Below are positions 13,194 to 25,390 of a DNA stretch of 64,000 nucleotides, one piece after another. Under the pieces are notes generated by a model. It was not told the origin of the DNA and made no database searches. It saw nothing but the letters and a program-made list of their open reading frames with translations. This DNA comes from Pithys albifrons albifrons (lineage: Eukaryota; Chordata; Aves; Passeriformes; Thamnophilidae): assembly GCF_047495875.1 (NCBI RefSeq), contig NC_092497.1:5031437-5095436 (forward strand), in the 5' to 3' direction. Position 1 is the stretch's first letter. Each line of letters starts with the position of its first letter. Position numbers and translations under genes: made by a program.

Positions 13194-14140
13194 TGTACTG
13201 GTTTAAAGGCAAACCAGCAGGAGAAATGAACCCAGCTCAGGAGAGATTATAAGTCAGAGTTATAATTTAATAAAAAATATTACAATAAATACAATGACAC
13301 AGAGAAAATGCTTTTAACCCACAAAACCCAGTAGTATAAACCAGTGCCCTGGGGCACAAACACAAAGTGGTTTGTTAGCCCCTGTGCTGAGCCCCACATG
13401 GTTTCCCTGAGTCCAAAGCAAAAGAAGGTAAAGAACCTGTTGTGCAGATGATGGTCACAGCCTTGTGAAGAGTGGTGTTCACAGTCTGATTGAGAGTGGT
13501 GGCCTCTTCCTGTCAAGGTTCTGGTCCTCCCCTGGGTCCGACGAGTGGTTCTCGAGGTCTTCAAACCCCAAGATTATGTACCCCCAGGTCCAGGTGGGAG
13601 CACCCACTACCTCCCACAGGGTGGGTAGTTACACATCTGGTGATCCGATGTGCAGTGTTGGAGGGAAGGGAGAGGTTTCTCCGCTTTCCCCTTGTCCGAG
13701 GGGAGGCAGAGAAAGGAGACAGAGACCAGGAGTCCAGGCAAGAGAGTGTGCTGATTGAGACAATCCACCAGGTATTACAAGATCTCAGGGGGAAGATCCC
13801 AGATCTGGGGCTGGATTAGGTGAAAAAATTAGGAAGGGGCAGGGTCTAAGGTCCATTAACCAATGGATTTAGGACAGGGGTAGGGCTGGCTGCAGTTCTG
13901 GCCCTTCCCCCCCCCCACCCCAGCCAGGAGGCACAGGGGATTTACACATGGGGTTTCCCACCTTGGAATCGCAGGGCAGAGAGGGGAGGGGGACGCGGGA
14001 GCCTTAGGAACCCCGAGGCTCCTGAGTGGGGGGTGGGCACTGCCTGGCCCAGGACGAATGAAACCAGCTTAATGGGCACTCATCAAGAGAACAAAGAAAG
14101 CTCAAGGGATACAATGAACAGGGTGTGGTGGTTGTCAGCA
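13194..14140 (-). mobile_element. Endogenous retrovirus LTR, solitary, minus strand
   Basis: A 947-bp block, visibly more GC-rich than its flanks, starts TGTACTGG and ends TCAGCA on the plus strand, the TG...CA ends of an LTR. It is bracketed by the same five bases, cagca (13189-13193 and 14141-14145), consistent with a target duplication, although the right side is locally repetitive (cagcacagca). On the minus strand an ATTAAA polyadenylation variant lies at 13266-13271, close to the proposed 3' end, which sets the orientation. No polypurine tract, primer-binding site or retroviral gene adjoins it. The family was not named. Overlapping open frames here on the plus strand have no retroviral or host motif. 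Confidence 0.65.
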
Positions 14141-14145
14141 CAGCA

Positions 14146-14847
14146 CAGATGAGGTAACAGAACCAGGCAGGGGATTGAAACCAAAAAAAGACCCTCTTAT
14201 AAGTAAAACTACACTTAAAAACTTCAACAGCAAGTCTCTTAGATAGATGTTCAAGGTGTTTTCTCCAGCGCTGTCCTCCTTGGGATTCATTCCAGCATTT
14301 TCCTACAATCTGACTCTGAGAATCATGGGGTATTTTGGAATTGTTGCTGGCCTCTTAGCACCCTCAGGCTGGGTGTGAAGGTGCTAATGACTTCCTGGAG
14401 GGGAGTTATCACAGCTCTTATCTCACAGGTGTCTTTCTCACCCAGCTCACACTCTGACGAGTCAGGTGTGCCCTGGGCAGCTGCTGCAAATGGTCCATTG
14501 TTAACAGTTCTTGGGAAATGAATAGTGGGTGTGGAATACATAGCTTTGATCATCGACACAGTGATAAACTCATCCCACCTGCTGAATTAGGACAGAGCAT
14601 AAAAGTAGACATTTATATACAGGCACTTTTTGGACATTTGAACCAAAATCTATATCCTACTGACTGGGATGGTATTTTCTTGAAGTGGAGTTTTGTGATT
14701 TGGGGTGGGTGGTGGTTGTTACAAAAATAAGGTGAGTACTGCATGTTGACTTCTCCAGACTAAAGGAGGCCCGTTAAGGAACTTTTGGAAAAGAATCTCT
14801 TAAAATTACTTAGTCTATTAAGCTGAGTGTTGCCCACAGGAAAAATT
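14146..14847. other. Unclassified segment, possibly retroviral or other repeat
   Basis: This stretch lies between the LTR and the CR1 and is GC-richer in its first half. A 78-codon minus-strand frame (14323-14559) has no recognised domain. The texture resembles interspersed repeat more than single-copy DNA, but I could not match it to a family. A TATA-like tatata occurs near 14615. Confidence 0.3.
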
Positions 14848-15605
14848 ATAGAACCATAGAATTGATTGGGTTGGAAAGACCTCCGAGATCATCAAGTCCA
14901 ACCCTTGGTCCAACTCCAGTCCATTTACCAGATCATGGCACTCAGTGCCATGTCCAATCTCAGTTTAAAAATCTCCAGGGATGGTGAATCCACCACCTCT
15001 CTGGGCAGCCCATTCCAATACCTGATTACTCTCTCTGGAAAGAATTTTTTTCTGATCTCCAACTTCAATTTCCCCTTGCAGAGCTTAAGCCCATGCCCCC
15101 TTGTCCTATTGCTGAGTGCCTGGGAGAAGAGACCAACCCCTACCTGGCTGGAACTTCCCTTCAGGGAGTTCTAGACAGTGATGAGGTCACCTCTGAGCCT
15201 CCTCTTCTCCAGGCTAAACAACCCCAACACCCTCAGCCTCTCCCCATAGGACTTATGCTCCAGTCCCTTCACCAGCCTTGTTGCTCTTCTCTGGACCTGC
15301 TCCAGCACCTCAATATCCTTTCTGAACTTGGGGGACCAGAACTGAACACAACACTCAAGGTGTGGCCTCACCAATGCAGAGTACAGGGGAAGGGTCCTTG
15401 CCCTGGTCCTGCTGGCCACACTATTTTTGATACAGGACAGGATTCCACTGGCCTTCTTGGCCACCTGGGCACACTGTTGGCTCATGTTGAGCTTCCTGTC
15501 AATTAGTACTCCCAGGTCCCTTTCTGTCTGGCTGCTCTCCAGCCACTCTGTGCCCAGCCTGTAGCACTGCATGGGGTTGTTGTGGCCAAACTGCAGGACC
15601 CGGCA
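14848..15605 (-). mobile_element. CR1 LINE, 5'-truncated 3' end, about 760 bp
   Basis: On the minus strand this copy starts inside the ORF2 C-terminal region and runs to the 3' tail, whose complement (atagaaccatagaattgatt) opens the feature. The open frame (15572 down to 15171) encodes the post-RT region, with landmarks [40 protein letters not shown] and [12 protein letters not shown], and ends at a TAG (15171-15173) directly after RLRGDLITV. The coding sequence continues past that stop toward the tail. It belongs to the same subfamily as the 48.2-51.7 kb copy: the 3' ends are nearly identical and both have the TAG at the same codon. The frame is otherwise intact, so it is fairly young. The 5' truncation is the normal result of incomplete reverse transcription. 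Confidence 0.95.
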
Positions 15606-16094
15606 TGTGTGTTAACCATAACTCTGACAAAGTCAGAAGAAACATGATGAGCAGGACCAACTCACTGAGGTTCTCCTCACAAATACTAGAGCAAGGAGAG
15701 TCACATAGCAAAATAGGATCTCGAATAGGGTATAAAATATTATGAGATTCTGAACAAGTTGTTACCCATGCCAAATCTCAGTGTGATTGCTACAAGCATG
15801 TCCCCTATTTCAGTCATAAACTAAGCTTTCAGTTGCTAATGAAGCTGCCTAAGAACTTGCATATTCAGTAGGCATTCTGGCAGGGTACCACAGCATGAAG
15901 ACACAGAAGGCTAAACAGCAGAGTTATAAATAAAGTAGGACTCTGCTTCCAAGAAATACTAACACCTACACACTATCTGTAATTAAACAGGGTACTGAAA
16001 GACTGAATTTTTTGCTACTTGTCTTCAGAATGGGCAATGACAGGGAGAGAGTACAAGTGGAAGTGAATCAAAAGGAGAAGAAACCCTCATAAGC
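15606..16094. other. No gene recognised
   Basis: Short AT-rich spacer between the truncated CR1 and the microsatellite. No features seen. Confidence 0.6.
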
Positions 16095-16161
16095 AAATAA
16101 TAATAATAATAACAATAACAATAACAATAACAATAACAATAACAATAACAATAACAATAAC

Positions 16162-16198
<37 letters not shown>

Positions 16199-16199
16199 T
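16095..16199. repeat. Microsatellite (AAT)n(AACAAT)n(AAT)n
   Basis: A compound array with AAT triplets at both ends and AACAAT hexamers in the middle. Open frames across it translate to tyrosine/cysteine runs and are artefacts. Confidence 0.97.
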
Positions 16200-17760
16200 A
16201 CATTGACAGTATGTGCCTTGAAGGGTTTAAAATTAATTACCTTATGGTGTAGCTGCAGAAGAGACAATGGATTATTTGTAGTGTGCTTCCTTTGCAGATA
16301 ATATATTCCAAACAAGGCATTTTGGTCACATTTTCTGCAAGTCCATGTTTTGTCAGAGCTCTGAATTATTGCCTGTGTTTAAAGCAGATGATTTACAGTT
16401 TTTTGTATTGTTCCTGTATTTCAAGTCCTTTTTGTTTGCGTATTCATTTGTTTCCTACTAGGTACAAACTTCTTCAGGACAAACTTTGGAAAGATATCTG
16501 GGACACTACTTTGAAAGTTGGTCACTCTGAGTCCCTTTGAACTGTGTATTTGCACTTGATGGCCCTCAAACATTTGTGAGTGCTGCAGAAGGTGTGGAGT
16601 AGTGCTAGAAGGCTGCAATTTTTTAATGTATCATTAACTTCTCCCTCACAAGTTGGAACAGATCATCTCATTTCAATAATGTTGATAACAGCTGAGAGAA
16701 TGTTTTTTCCTTGCCTTAAGATTTTGCAGAAGCATAATTGCAATTCTAATCCTAATGTCATTGTGCTGTTTTGAAGTGCTGTGGTAGACAGGGCTATTAT
16801 AACAGAATTAGAATTCTGTGGGTCTAATAGTGGCTGAACCACAAGTTTTCATAAGTATCTGTAAACTCACTCAATAACTGTAGAGACAGATCTAAAACAA
16901 ATTCTAGCATCTACAAAATTGATTTTTAATGTTTTATAAGTCTTTTATAAAAACAAACCAGAAAACCAACCTGGTTGAGTTCTAGAAAAGGAAAATTTCA
17001 TTTTTTTTTTTTAATGGTAATTTGAGATTCTCTCCTGAAAAGAGAAAACACAATGCTTATCTTTCACAAAGTTGAAGATCAGTAATAGAAGTACAGATTC
17101 ATCTGAAACTACATTCCCACAAATATACTGGAATAAGAAACCCAAAAGCTTGCAAACACCTAGAGGATAACAGAAGAGCAACCGTCCATTTGCATTCATC
17201 AAAATCAAAGCATGTCAAACTAATCTTCTTCCTATTATGACAAAGTAACTGGCTTTGTGCATAAGGGAGAAACAGGAAATGCAGTATTCTTTGACTTCAG
17301 CAAAACTTTGACACTGTCTTACCTTAAAAACTTTACAAAAATTGAGAAACATTATCTAGATGAACCTCTAGATTGAGGGATTACATAGCTACTGTCAGAG
17401 CATCAAAGTTAGGTAGCTACCTCCAGTCAATACCATGGGCTATTTAGGATTCTGTCTGAGTCATGATACCACATGTAATTCCATTAATTATTTGGATGAA
17501 AGAATAGAAAGCATATTTATTGCAGTCGCAGCAAGCCCCAAAGTGACCACATGCAAGCAGTGGTGAAGAGGACCAGAATTCAAAGCAATGGGAGAGAAGT
17601 GGAGAAAAAAATGTTCAGCAAGGTCAAATGTAATATGAAACTCTTGGAAATGCAAGACCACACACATACCAAAGGGAATTTCTGGCCTGGCTGAGGTGTG
17701 GCAGAATAGGATCTGAGTAATATTAGACTAAGATGAACAAAAATCACAGATGAACTTGTC
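16200..17760. other. No gene recognised
   Basis: AT-rich DNA, no repeat family recognised. There is a T-run near 17000. Confidence 0.55.
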
Positions 17761-18130
17761 ATGGAATCATAGAATCACAGATTGGTTTTGGATGGAAGGG
17801 AGCATCTTGTCCAAATCCATGAGGAGAGACACCTTCCACTACACCAAATTGCTCCAAGCCTTTTCCAGCCTTCAAGGAATGGACCATTCACAGCTTGTCT
17901 GTTCCGTGTCTCATCACCCTTACAGTGAAGAGCTTCTTCCAAATATGTAATCTAAACTTCTCTCTGACAATTTAAAGCCCTTTCCCCTTGTACTATCAGT
18001 CCATCCCCTTGTTTGAAGTCCTTCTTTAGCTCTCTTGTAGCCAGTTTAGGTATCAGAAGTTGTTCTAAGGTCTCCCTGAAGCCCTGTCTTCTTCAGGTTG
18101 AGCAACCCCAACCCTCTCAGTCTCGACTTG
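17761..18130 (-). mobile_element. CR1 LINE 3' fragment
   Basis: The plus strand opens with the complement of a CR1 tail (atggaatcatagaatcacag) and continues through the complement of the conserved 3' coding end (ctccaagccttttccagcct, then agtgaagagcttcttccaaa) to the block around gttgagcaaccccaaccctc. Several indels and stops mark it as an older, non-functional copy. Confidence 0.9.
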
Positions 18131-18798
18131 AGTCAAAACCCCTGCGCTCGTGCGTAGAAGGGCAATAATTTAGAAGGATGGGGACCATTTGTAAAGGGGA
18201 TCCCCAAAAGAGGATAATACTGATTTGGTCAGGTGCAGAAAATATTATCTTAAGACAAAGGTTTGAAAAAATTAAGATCCTTTTAACTAGCAAAAGGAAA
18301 AAAAATGGGAGAAAATATGGAAATAGTCTTAAATGGCAAAAGATAGCTAGAAGAAAGAAATAAACTACTTTCTTGGTCTACTGTTGTTGCACCAAGGAGT
18401 AATAAAGTAAAGAAGATTAAAATCCAACATCGGGAAATGTTTTCATCACTAAAGATTTTTAAGAAAAATTGGACTAGCATTTGTCACAACTGACATAACT
18501 GACCCTGTCTTTATGGAAGAAGGTGACTACATGACCTGTTGGTTTCCCTTCTAGCCCCATGTTCATTGATTTCTCCAAGAAAAAAAAATTATTTCTTTCT
18601 CTGTAAGATACACCTTTCACAGAAGCATAAATACCCTGAAAGTAATGACTGTATCATTAGGGTTCACAAAATACACAAGAACAACCACTGTAAAACACTT
18701 CATGAGAGAGGAATCATCTCATTCACAACTGAGAACTATGGATTGAAATAGATAAACTCAAACTGAACATTTTTTAATGTGGGAATTGCTACTTTGAT
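18131..18798. other. No gene recognised
   Basis: AT-rich spacer, purine-rich around 18260-18360. No feature supported. Confidence 0.55.
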
Positions 18799-18817
18799 GG
18801 GGGAAGGGAGGGGAGGG
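18799..18817 (+). other. G-quadruplex-type motif
   Basis: Four G runs of 5, 3, 4 and 3 bases separated by AA, A and A. This fits the canonical G3+N1-7 pattern on the plus strand. There is no gene context. Confidence 0.6.
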
Positions 18818-21800
18818 AAGCTAATGCAGTACAGCATGCAAACCCCACCAAGGTGATTTGAATAATTGATTTACTGATATATCGCATTTACTGATCTGTT
18901 TCTATAAGACATCTAAGAACGGGGCAAGGGAGAATTACTGGTGTACTCTCCAGAATCCACAGACATGCAAGAGTGACTAAGGGGAAAAAGATTCATATAA
19001 CACATGAAGCTGGTTTTCTTTTATCGTTACTGCTCCGTTAGCTGGAAATTCTCTTTGACAGGATGCAATATACAACCACAGGTCTGGCTCTATAGCTTTA
19101 CAAAACCTGTTGTCTTCTCAGCAACTAGAATGAACTATTCCAGCATGACTGTCTTTTGCAGATGTGATACCCTCCACTCCCAGGGGCAAAGAACACATCA
19201 AAACAAACATGTCTTGACTGAAAATTCAGATAGATTCAGGAACGAAGACACTGCTAATTGTTCATACCTTTCATCAACTCAATATTACCCAAATGCCCAG
19301 GACCGGACCCCTCTCTTCAAACTTTTCCCCCAACAATAAAACCAAACCCAGAAGAAGATATATCCTTACAAAAGCAGAAAAAATAATTCAATAATAGCAG
19401 AAACAAAATTTCAATAATATTATGTTCAATAACTTATAAAACGCATTAAGTATTTAAATGTAGTTGTAGGTTTTTTGGATTTTTTTGGTTTTTCTTCAGA
19501 ATCCAAACAGTCCTTCATAGAATTGGAATTTTACTGCTCTACTTTTTAGCCAATGTGTCATTTCAATAGAATAGATTCCCTGAGATGCCCATTACAGCTT
19601 TATCTTGGGAATTAATTAAAATTTGAAGAGGTATTCTTATTGTCATCAGGTTTTCAAAACTGAATTTTAAGGACATACTAGAACCATAATAGTAAGGGAC
19701 TAAACAGATGTGTGAAGTCTTAGCAAAATGTATGGATTGCCAATATGATATATCCATCTGGTCAGATTCATCTCCTTTTTATGACTATTTTTTTTAATTC
19801 ACTTCTATGATTAATTAAATTCAATATTCCATGGTGTAAATTGCAATGATACTCTACCTTGTCTTAAGTCTCACTTCCTTTGACTTACAGTAGTAACACA
19901 GAATGTAAGTAGCAGCAGAATTCATGCCATGCACATTGACTGTACTAGGGAAAAGTGTTAGCAAAGCTGGTGGGATCTTTGGGGTAATGCAGGTACTGAG
20001 CCCTAGGTTTACTAAGTATTTGAGCTTTTCACTTGTGGTTCACATTGTTTCATCAAAAATGAAATGTATCATAGAAGAAAAATTATGATGGGAGTGGTGT
20101 TTGAAGGGGTATTATCACCTGAGTGAAGAACTTAGTCAGCAAAAACAGCAGGGCAGAGATTTCCATAAAAGTGAAGGGAAAGGACATTTGGAAAAGAGTA
20201 ACCTGGGGAGTAAGTAAACTCTTAGCACAGATGAGGCACCAGTCATGACAGAATTGTGTACAGCAGAGCTGCCATGAAGCATTTTGCCAATGAAGCATCT
20301 TGGTCTCTTATTTTCCTGATGTTTTTGTGGCAGCAAATGTGGTTTAATTTTCAGATAACTGTCCGGGGAGGGGGGGGGAGAAAAAAAGAAAGAGTATTGA
20401 GAATATGAAGGATTCTGGACTCTTTTCAAGTAATGATCAAATGGTAACTGGATTATCACCATAAATCTAACTATTGAAGAAGGGCTGAATAGGCTCAGGC
20501 TAAGTGCCTGCCCAGCACACTACCTGATCTCTAATAGTAGATAAATAGGAAAAGCAAAATCAAATTGAAGCATTTTTTCCTTCTGAATGGACTTCCAGCC
20601 TCTTGTGCACTGTTTCTTCTTGAGCTGAAGTTACTATCTTTCATTTAACACTCCTGGCCAGCTTCACTTTCCATTAGTGAATATCTCCAATCACTTTTGA
20701 ATCCATGAAAAATGTAAACAACAACAAGGTCCATAGCAAGTACGTGGGGAGCTTAGCTACAGCGGTAGGAAAGTTATCATTTAGCAGCCCTCTGTCAGAG
20801 TTGCCAATAACAATCACAAAGTCATCGGGTTTAATATGGAAGGCAAGGTATGTTAAATCTGCCTCATACTCCACCAGATTTTGAAGAGATATGAGATCAA
20901 TGATAATTTGAGCCTTTGGGCACCATGCTGCATTGGGGTGTGCTAGAAGTCAAGCTTCTCTAAAACTCTGAAAACCCAGTGGAAAAACTCTGTAAAGGCC
21001 TGGGAGGTTGTACTAGGTAGAATTTTAAACTATAATACTCTGAAGGTCACCCTGAGCTCCAGTGTCAACTACCTGTGCTATCTACTTCAAAAAGTAACTG
21101 AGGTCTGTGGAAAGGTAATGAGCTATATGCAGGATAGAGACATCCTGCGGAGCAGAGCCCAGGGTTACATGTGGGCCTTTGCTCTTACATTGTGAACTCT
21201 GATCTGCTGACAACTGGCATAGAAAGCATTAATTTGTTTCAGTTAAATAATAAAAAAGATACACTAAAAGGTAATAACACACATATATTGCTGACCCAAG
21301 TCCCATTCCTTTTGGCAACAAAAAAGCAAAAGCCTTAAAACATATTAATCTGTGATTCTCTGACACTTCAAGAGTGACTGAAACATCCATTCTTAGGAGC
21401 AAGAAGCTGCCAATGGCTGATCTATGTCTTGTCAATTCTGAATCAGAAATAATGAGGTAAATCAGTTACATGAAGGCTGGTGCAAATCTTTTCTTTTTTT
21501 TTTTTTCTTCCTTCTCTCCTCTGGAACCAATTACCAAAGTAACTCTGAAACAGCTAATGTGAAATACTGTCTTTCCAATCAGCAGATTTTCTGGGAACAT
21601 CCATCAGTCAGCTGTCTGCAGCTCTCAGATGGAGCTTAACTCTAAATTAATAAAAAGAAACCATCTGGAAGACACTTTCCTCTAGAGTAAGAAGACATGC
21701 TGGTTGTGTGCTGGTATCATTGCAGAGCACTTGTAAAATGACAAGAGCAATGGAGACTGGTTTCACATATTTACCTGTGTACTTGACACACCTAATTTGA

Positions 21801-21883
21801 ATTTCACTATGATCTTTGTAACCCATGAATTTCTCCTTTTCCATTTTGGAATTCCTACCTCGAGGTGTGGCAGAGAACTCTGT
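18818..21883. other. No gene recognised (about 3 kb)
   Basis: AT-rich DNA. A purine tract with nine consecutive Gs lies near 20362-20395. A minus-strand frame (20949 down to 20674, 91 codons between stops) looks more protein-like than its neighbours but has no recognised domain or splice context. Confidence 0.5.
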
Positions 21884-21988
21884 TCTTCCCTGAGCTGATT
21901 TGGGAGGATCCCGTGGTGGCTTCCCTGCATCTCAAAAATGGGCAGACCTGAGATTTGCCAAGATTGTCCCAAATCAGCTCAGGGGAGA
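21884..21988. repeat. Long imperfect hairpin (inverted repeat)
   Basis: CCCTGAGCTGATTTGGGA at 21888-21905 is exactly reverse-complementary to 21967-21984. The pairing extends outward four more positions with one G-T wobble, and inward after one mismatch by about four pairs, leaving a loop of about 50 bases. No transposon family is recognised. It could be the ends of a very short inverted-repeat element or the stem of a structured RNA. Confidence 0.85.
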
Positions 21989-23039
21989 CGAGCGACCCCT
22001 GGTAAAGCCAAACACAAAGAATCCCTGAACAGAAGGCTGCAGTAAGGGAGAGGAAATGGACCAAGGGTGACAGGGTATTGATAACAATAACTCAGAAAGC
22101 AGACCTTAATTTCTGCCGGAGTGCCAGATGAAAAATAGATATGTAAAATACATGTTCACCTGCAAGTCTATAGTGAAATAAAGCTGCACTAATGGGAAAG
22201 AAACTTTCTTCAAAGTAATTTCTCGTGTTTCTTGACTGTGGTGTGCAAGAGCAGCTGGGAAACTCTCAATACACTCTTTCAAGGAATGGGGCAACTGAGC
22301 AAAAGCTTTTGCAGAGTTTTTGAAGAACACTGAAAATATTCCAAACTGTCATCATTCACACAATGTGTGTATTCCCCAATGTTTAGTTTTATTGCCCTCG
22401 TATAAATATGCATGTTTTCATAGGCATTTTATCAAGTGTTTTTCTGAGAAAATGTATTCCTCCATCCAAACATTCCAGAAATGGATGCATGCTCACACAG
22501 TTCTGGCAAGAAACTAATTTTGCTTTGAGTGTGATCAATTAGAAATTAATCACCAGTGCATGCAAAGCAGTAGAAAAAAAGGTGAGACTTTCACTGTAGA
22601 AGCTCCTGAAGGTAACATAAAATGGACTAATGTTCCTATTGGGCTTATCAGACTTGGAAGATTTCAGATTCTACACAGATTGATTTCCAATTGATTTGCA
22701 ATTAAGGCAGTTTTAAGATTACTCAAAAAACCCCCATACATGAGTGGAGGTATATCTGTTTCTAAACAAGAAGTTGCCCGAGCAGTTTTAATGAACTACC
22801 TTCTATATTCATACAAGATTCTTATATGAAAGTCATGTAAGTGACACTGTAGTTCACTGTCTCTCCTTTATGACACTTTCCTCTTATTTAGGAGTACTGA
22901 AGTAGGCACACTTTGAAACACTATTCTAAATTTTAGCTATCTTTCACTTTCTGTTATAACAGAGAATCTAGCCAGGAAACATTTAGTCTGAATTGCCTCC
23001 TTATAAATGAGAACGATCAATAATTTTTCCCTAAAAAAT
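21989..23039. other. No gene recognised
   Basis: AT-rich DNA without supported features. Confidence 0.55.
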
Positions 23040-23625
23040 GTCACAGAATAACAGAATATGCTGAGCTGGAAGGGATCCACAAGGATAAGCAAGAGATCAG
23101 TGCCTGCCCCTCCTCTGCCCCTCCCAAGGAAGTTATACCTGCAATGAGGTCTCCCCTCAGTCTCCTCTTCTCCAGCTGAACAAATCAAGTGCTTTCAGTG
23201 TCCTGACACGCTTCGCCTCAAGGCCGTTCGCCATTTTCACTGTCCTCCTTTGGACATTCTCTAATGGCTCGTTATTTTCCATATATTTCAGTGCCCAGAA
23301 CTGCCCCAGTATTGCAGGTGAGGCCACTCTAGTGCCAAGCAAGGTGGGACAATCCTCTCCCTCGCCCAGATGGTGATGCTGGGCCTGATACCCTCAGGAC
23401 AGGGTTGTCCCTCCTGGCTTCGTGGGCACTGCTGACTTGTGGCCAACTGGTCACTGACCAGGACCCTGAGGGCTCTTTCCTGGCACTGCTTTCCAGCCTC
23501 TCATTCCCTAGTCTGTCTGCACATCCAGGGCTATGCCATCCCAGGTGCAGAATCCAGCACTTCTCCTTGTTGAATTTAGTGTGGTTGGTGATTGCTTGGT
23601 CCTCTAATTTCACCCCTGTCTAGAC
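23040..23625 (-). mobile_element. CR1 LINE, older subfamily, 3' part of ORF2
   Basis: Minus-strand CR1 of a different, older subfamily from the 14.8-kb and 48.2-kb copies. Two broken frames carry the CR1 post-RT signature: NKEKCWILHLGW with GNERLESSARKE (around 23613-23400), and LENVQRRTVKMANGLEAKRV with LKALDLFSWRRGD (around 23342-23157). The plus strand opens with the complement of the tail (cacagaataacagaatatgc). Frameshifts and missing segments show it is dead. Confidence 0.92.
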
Positions 23626-24051
23626 AGCAGGATGCAGGCAGGATCTTGTAACATTTCATTTAAACACAATCCACTACCAGAAATTATGTAGTCTTTATAA
23701 ATTCTCCCAGGTGTAAATCAGGTCAGTTTCTGAGGCCCAACAATCTGGGGTTTGCTTTGTTTTTTTTTGCTACAGCCCAGTCTAGTCTTTGGAGGGTCAT
23801 ATGAACTATTTACCTGTAAACTTCACTGAACCCCAAGAACTTTTTCTGATCTGCTCCAACATGAGTCACAGTCTTTGGAGCATACACTAAAAAATACATT
23901 CACCATATCCTTTTTGTTTTTTCTTCTTAGAGGACATGTTTCTTCAACACATGGGATTGGAAATTACTGTAATTCATTGTTTTGTAGCTCACTCTTTAGC
24001 TAATTTCCATGGATGTCCAGCTAAATGGATTTGTTAAACACAAAACCCAGC
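23626..24051. other. No gene recognised
   Basis: AT-rich spacer between two minus-strand CR1 fragments. Confidence 0.55.
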
Positions 24052-24300
24052 ATAGAAATATTTAAGTTGGAAAATCCCTCTAAAATCAAGTCCAACCACT
24101 AAACCCAGCACTGCCAATGCCTCCACTAAACCACTCTCCCAAGTGTCACATCCATACAGCTTTTAAATCCCTCCAGGGATCATGACTCCACTACTGCCCT
24201 GGGAAACCTGTCAGGGCTTGACAACTCTTTCCATGAAGAAATGTTTCATAATATCCACTCTAAACTATACCTGTCACAACTTGAGGCCATTCCCTCTCAT
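24052..24300 (-). mobile_element. CR1 LINE 3' fragment
   Basis: The complement of a CR1 3' end: catagaaatatttaagttgg, then ctaaaatcaagtccaaccac, then aaatccctccagggatcatg and the complement of the terminal coding block. It resembles the fragment at 36311-36555, so both may come from one older subfamily. Confidence 0.9.
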
Positions 24301-25192
24301 CCGACCCAGTTGTGAAGAGATGTGGGGATTTTTTCCATAGGAGAGGTTTTGCTTTTTTCTGAAGAGTTTTGCTCACTGCTGTTAAAACATATCTCAGGGA
24401 TAAAGACTGACTTTTTTTTTCCCAGATGCATAGTTAGAACACTGACCTGAATGATATCTTCTACAGAGTCAGAGGGAAGGACTACATCATAATTTCTACC
24501 CATAGTTTCTTGGTTATCACTATGATCAAACTTTTTTGACAAGAATTCACCCACTCTGTGATTTTCCTCCATGATGTGTAACCAACCACTTTTCCACAGG
24601 GCTGTAAATGAAAGATTTCTCCCCTCACAACAATATAAGTAAAGTCAGCAAACTGTCAGCTCTGGCATATTGTGCCTGCTCTCTGTAATTGAGTTTGATT
24701 AACAGTTTTGTTGCCATTACGGGTTTTATTCCCTTCCTATGTAAACACTTTACATCTTCTTATTGTTAAATATTGCTTTGCTTTGTTTATTTGGGAGAGC
24801 TGCCACAGAAGATGAACATTCAAATATAGAATTAATGAACATTGATGTCATTGCGTTGAAAGGAACATAAGGTTGGGAGGGGAAAAAAAGACATTCTAAT
24901 TATTGGAGTGTTTGGTAGGAGTTTATTTTACAAACACTATCATTATGTTGACAACAGTGAGTCAATATGTTCCACAAGGCTTTTGTTCCTTCCAGAAATG
25001 GGTGGATGGAGCATGGATGTTGTTTGTTTCATAGCACAAATTCTGTTTTGTGGTCACAAGCAGACCTAGCTGTCTGCAAACAAGAGAAAAACAGGTTCTG
25101 CTCTCTCGTATCTCACAGCCATTTAGATAATGTAAATAGAGCCAAACCAATCCAGCTAAGGGGCATGGATACTTTGAAGTTCTCAGCTGCAG
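24301..25192. other. No gene recognised
   Basis: A minus-strand frame of 91 codons (24297-24572) starts beside the CR1 fragment. It has no domain and is not supported as a gene. Confidence 0.5.
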
Positions 25193-25390
25193 AATCGTGG
25201 AATGACAGAATGGTTTGGTTTGGAAGGGACCTTAAAGACCGTCCAATTCCAACCCTCTGCCATGGGCAAGGACACCTTCAATGCTTTGCTCCTGCACACT
25301 TGACTGGAATTTACCTGTAATATTTATTAAAGCTAAGTTCCTCCAAGACCCATCCAACCTGATCTTGGACACTGTCATCCTTGAGGGATG
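25193..25390 (-). mobile_element. CR1 LINE, two short 3' pieces
   Basis: The first piece (25193-25290) is a well-preserved complement of the CR1 tail and terminal UTR (gtggaatgacagaatggttt, then ggaagggaccttaaagaccg). After about 60 less similar bases, 25348-25390 (caagacccatccaacctgat, then cttgaggg) resumes the same element. The intervening stretch is probably decayed CR1. Confidence 0.8.

Noticed and set aside
15093..15506. 137-codon plus frame
   Set aside because: Antisense shadow of the minus-strand CR1 ORF2 end.
16095..16199. Regular repeats considered as a CRISPR array
   Set aside because: Simple triplet/hexamer microsatellite without unique spacers, in a vertebrate genome.
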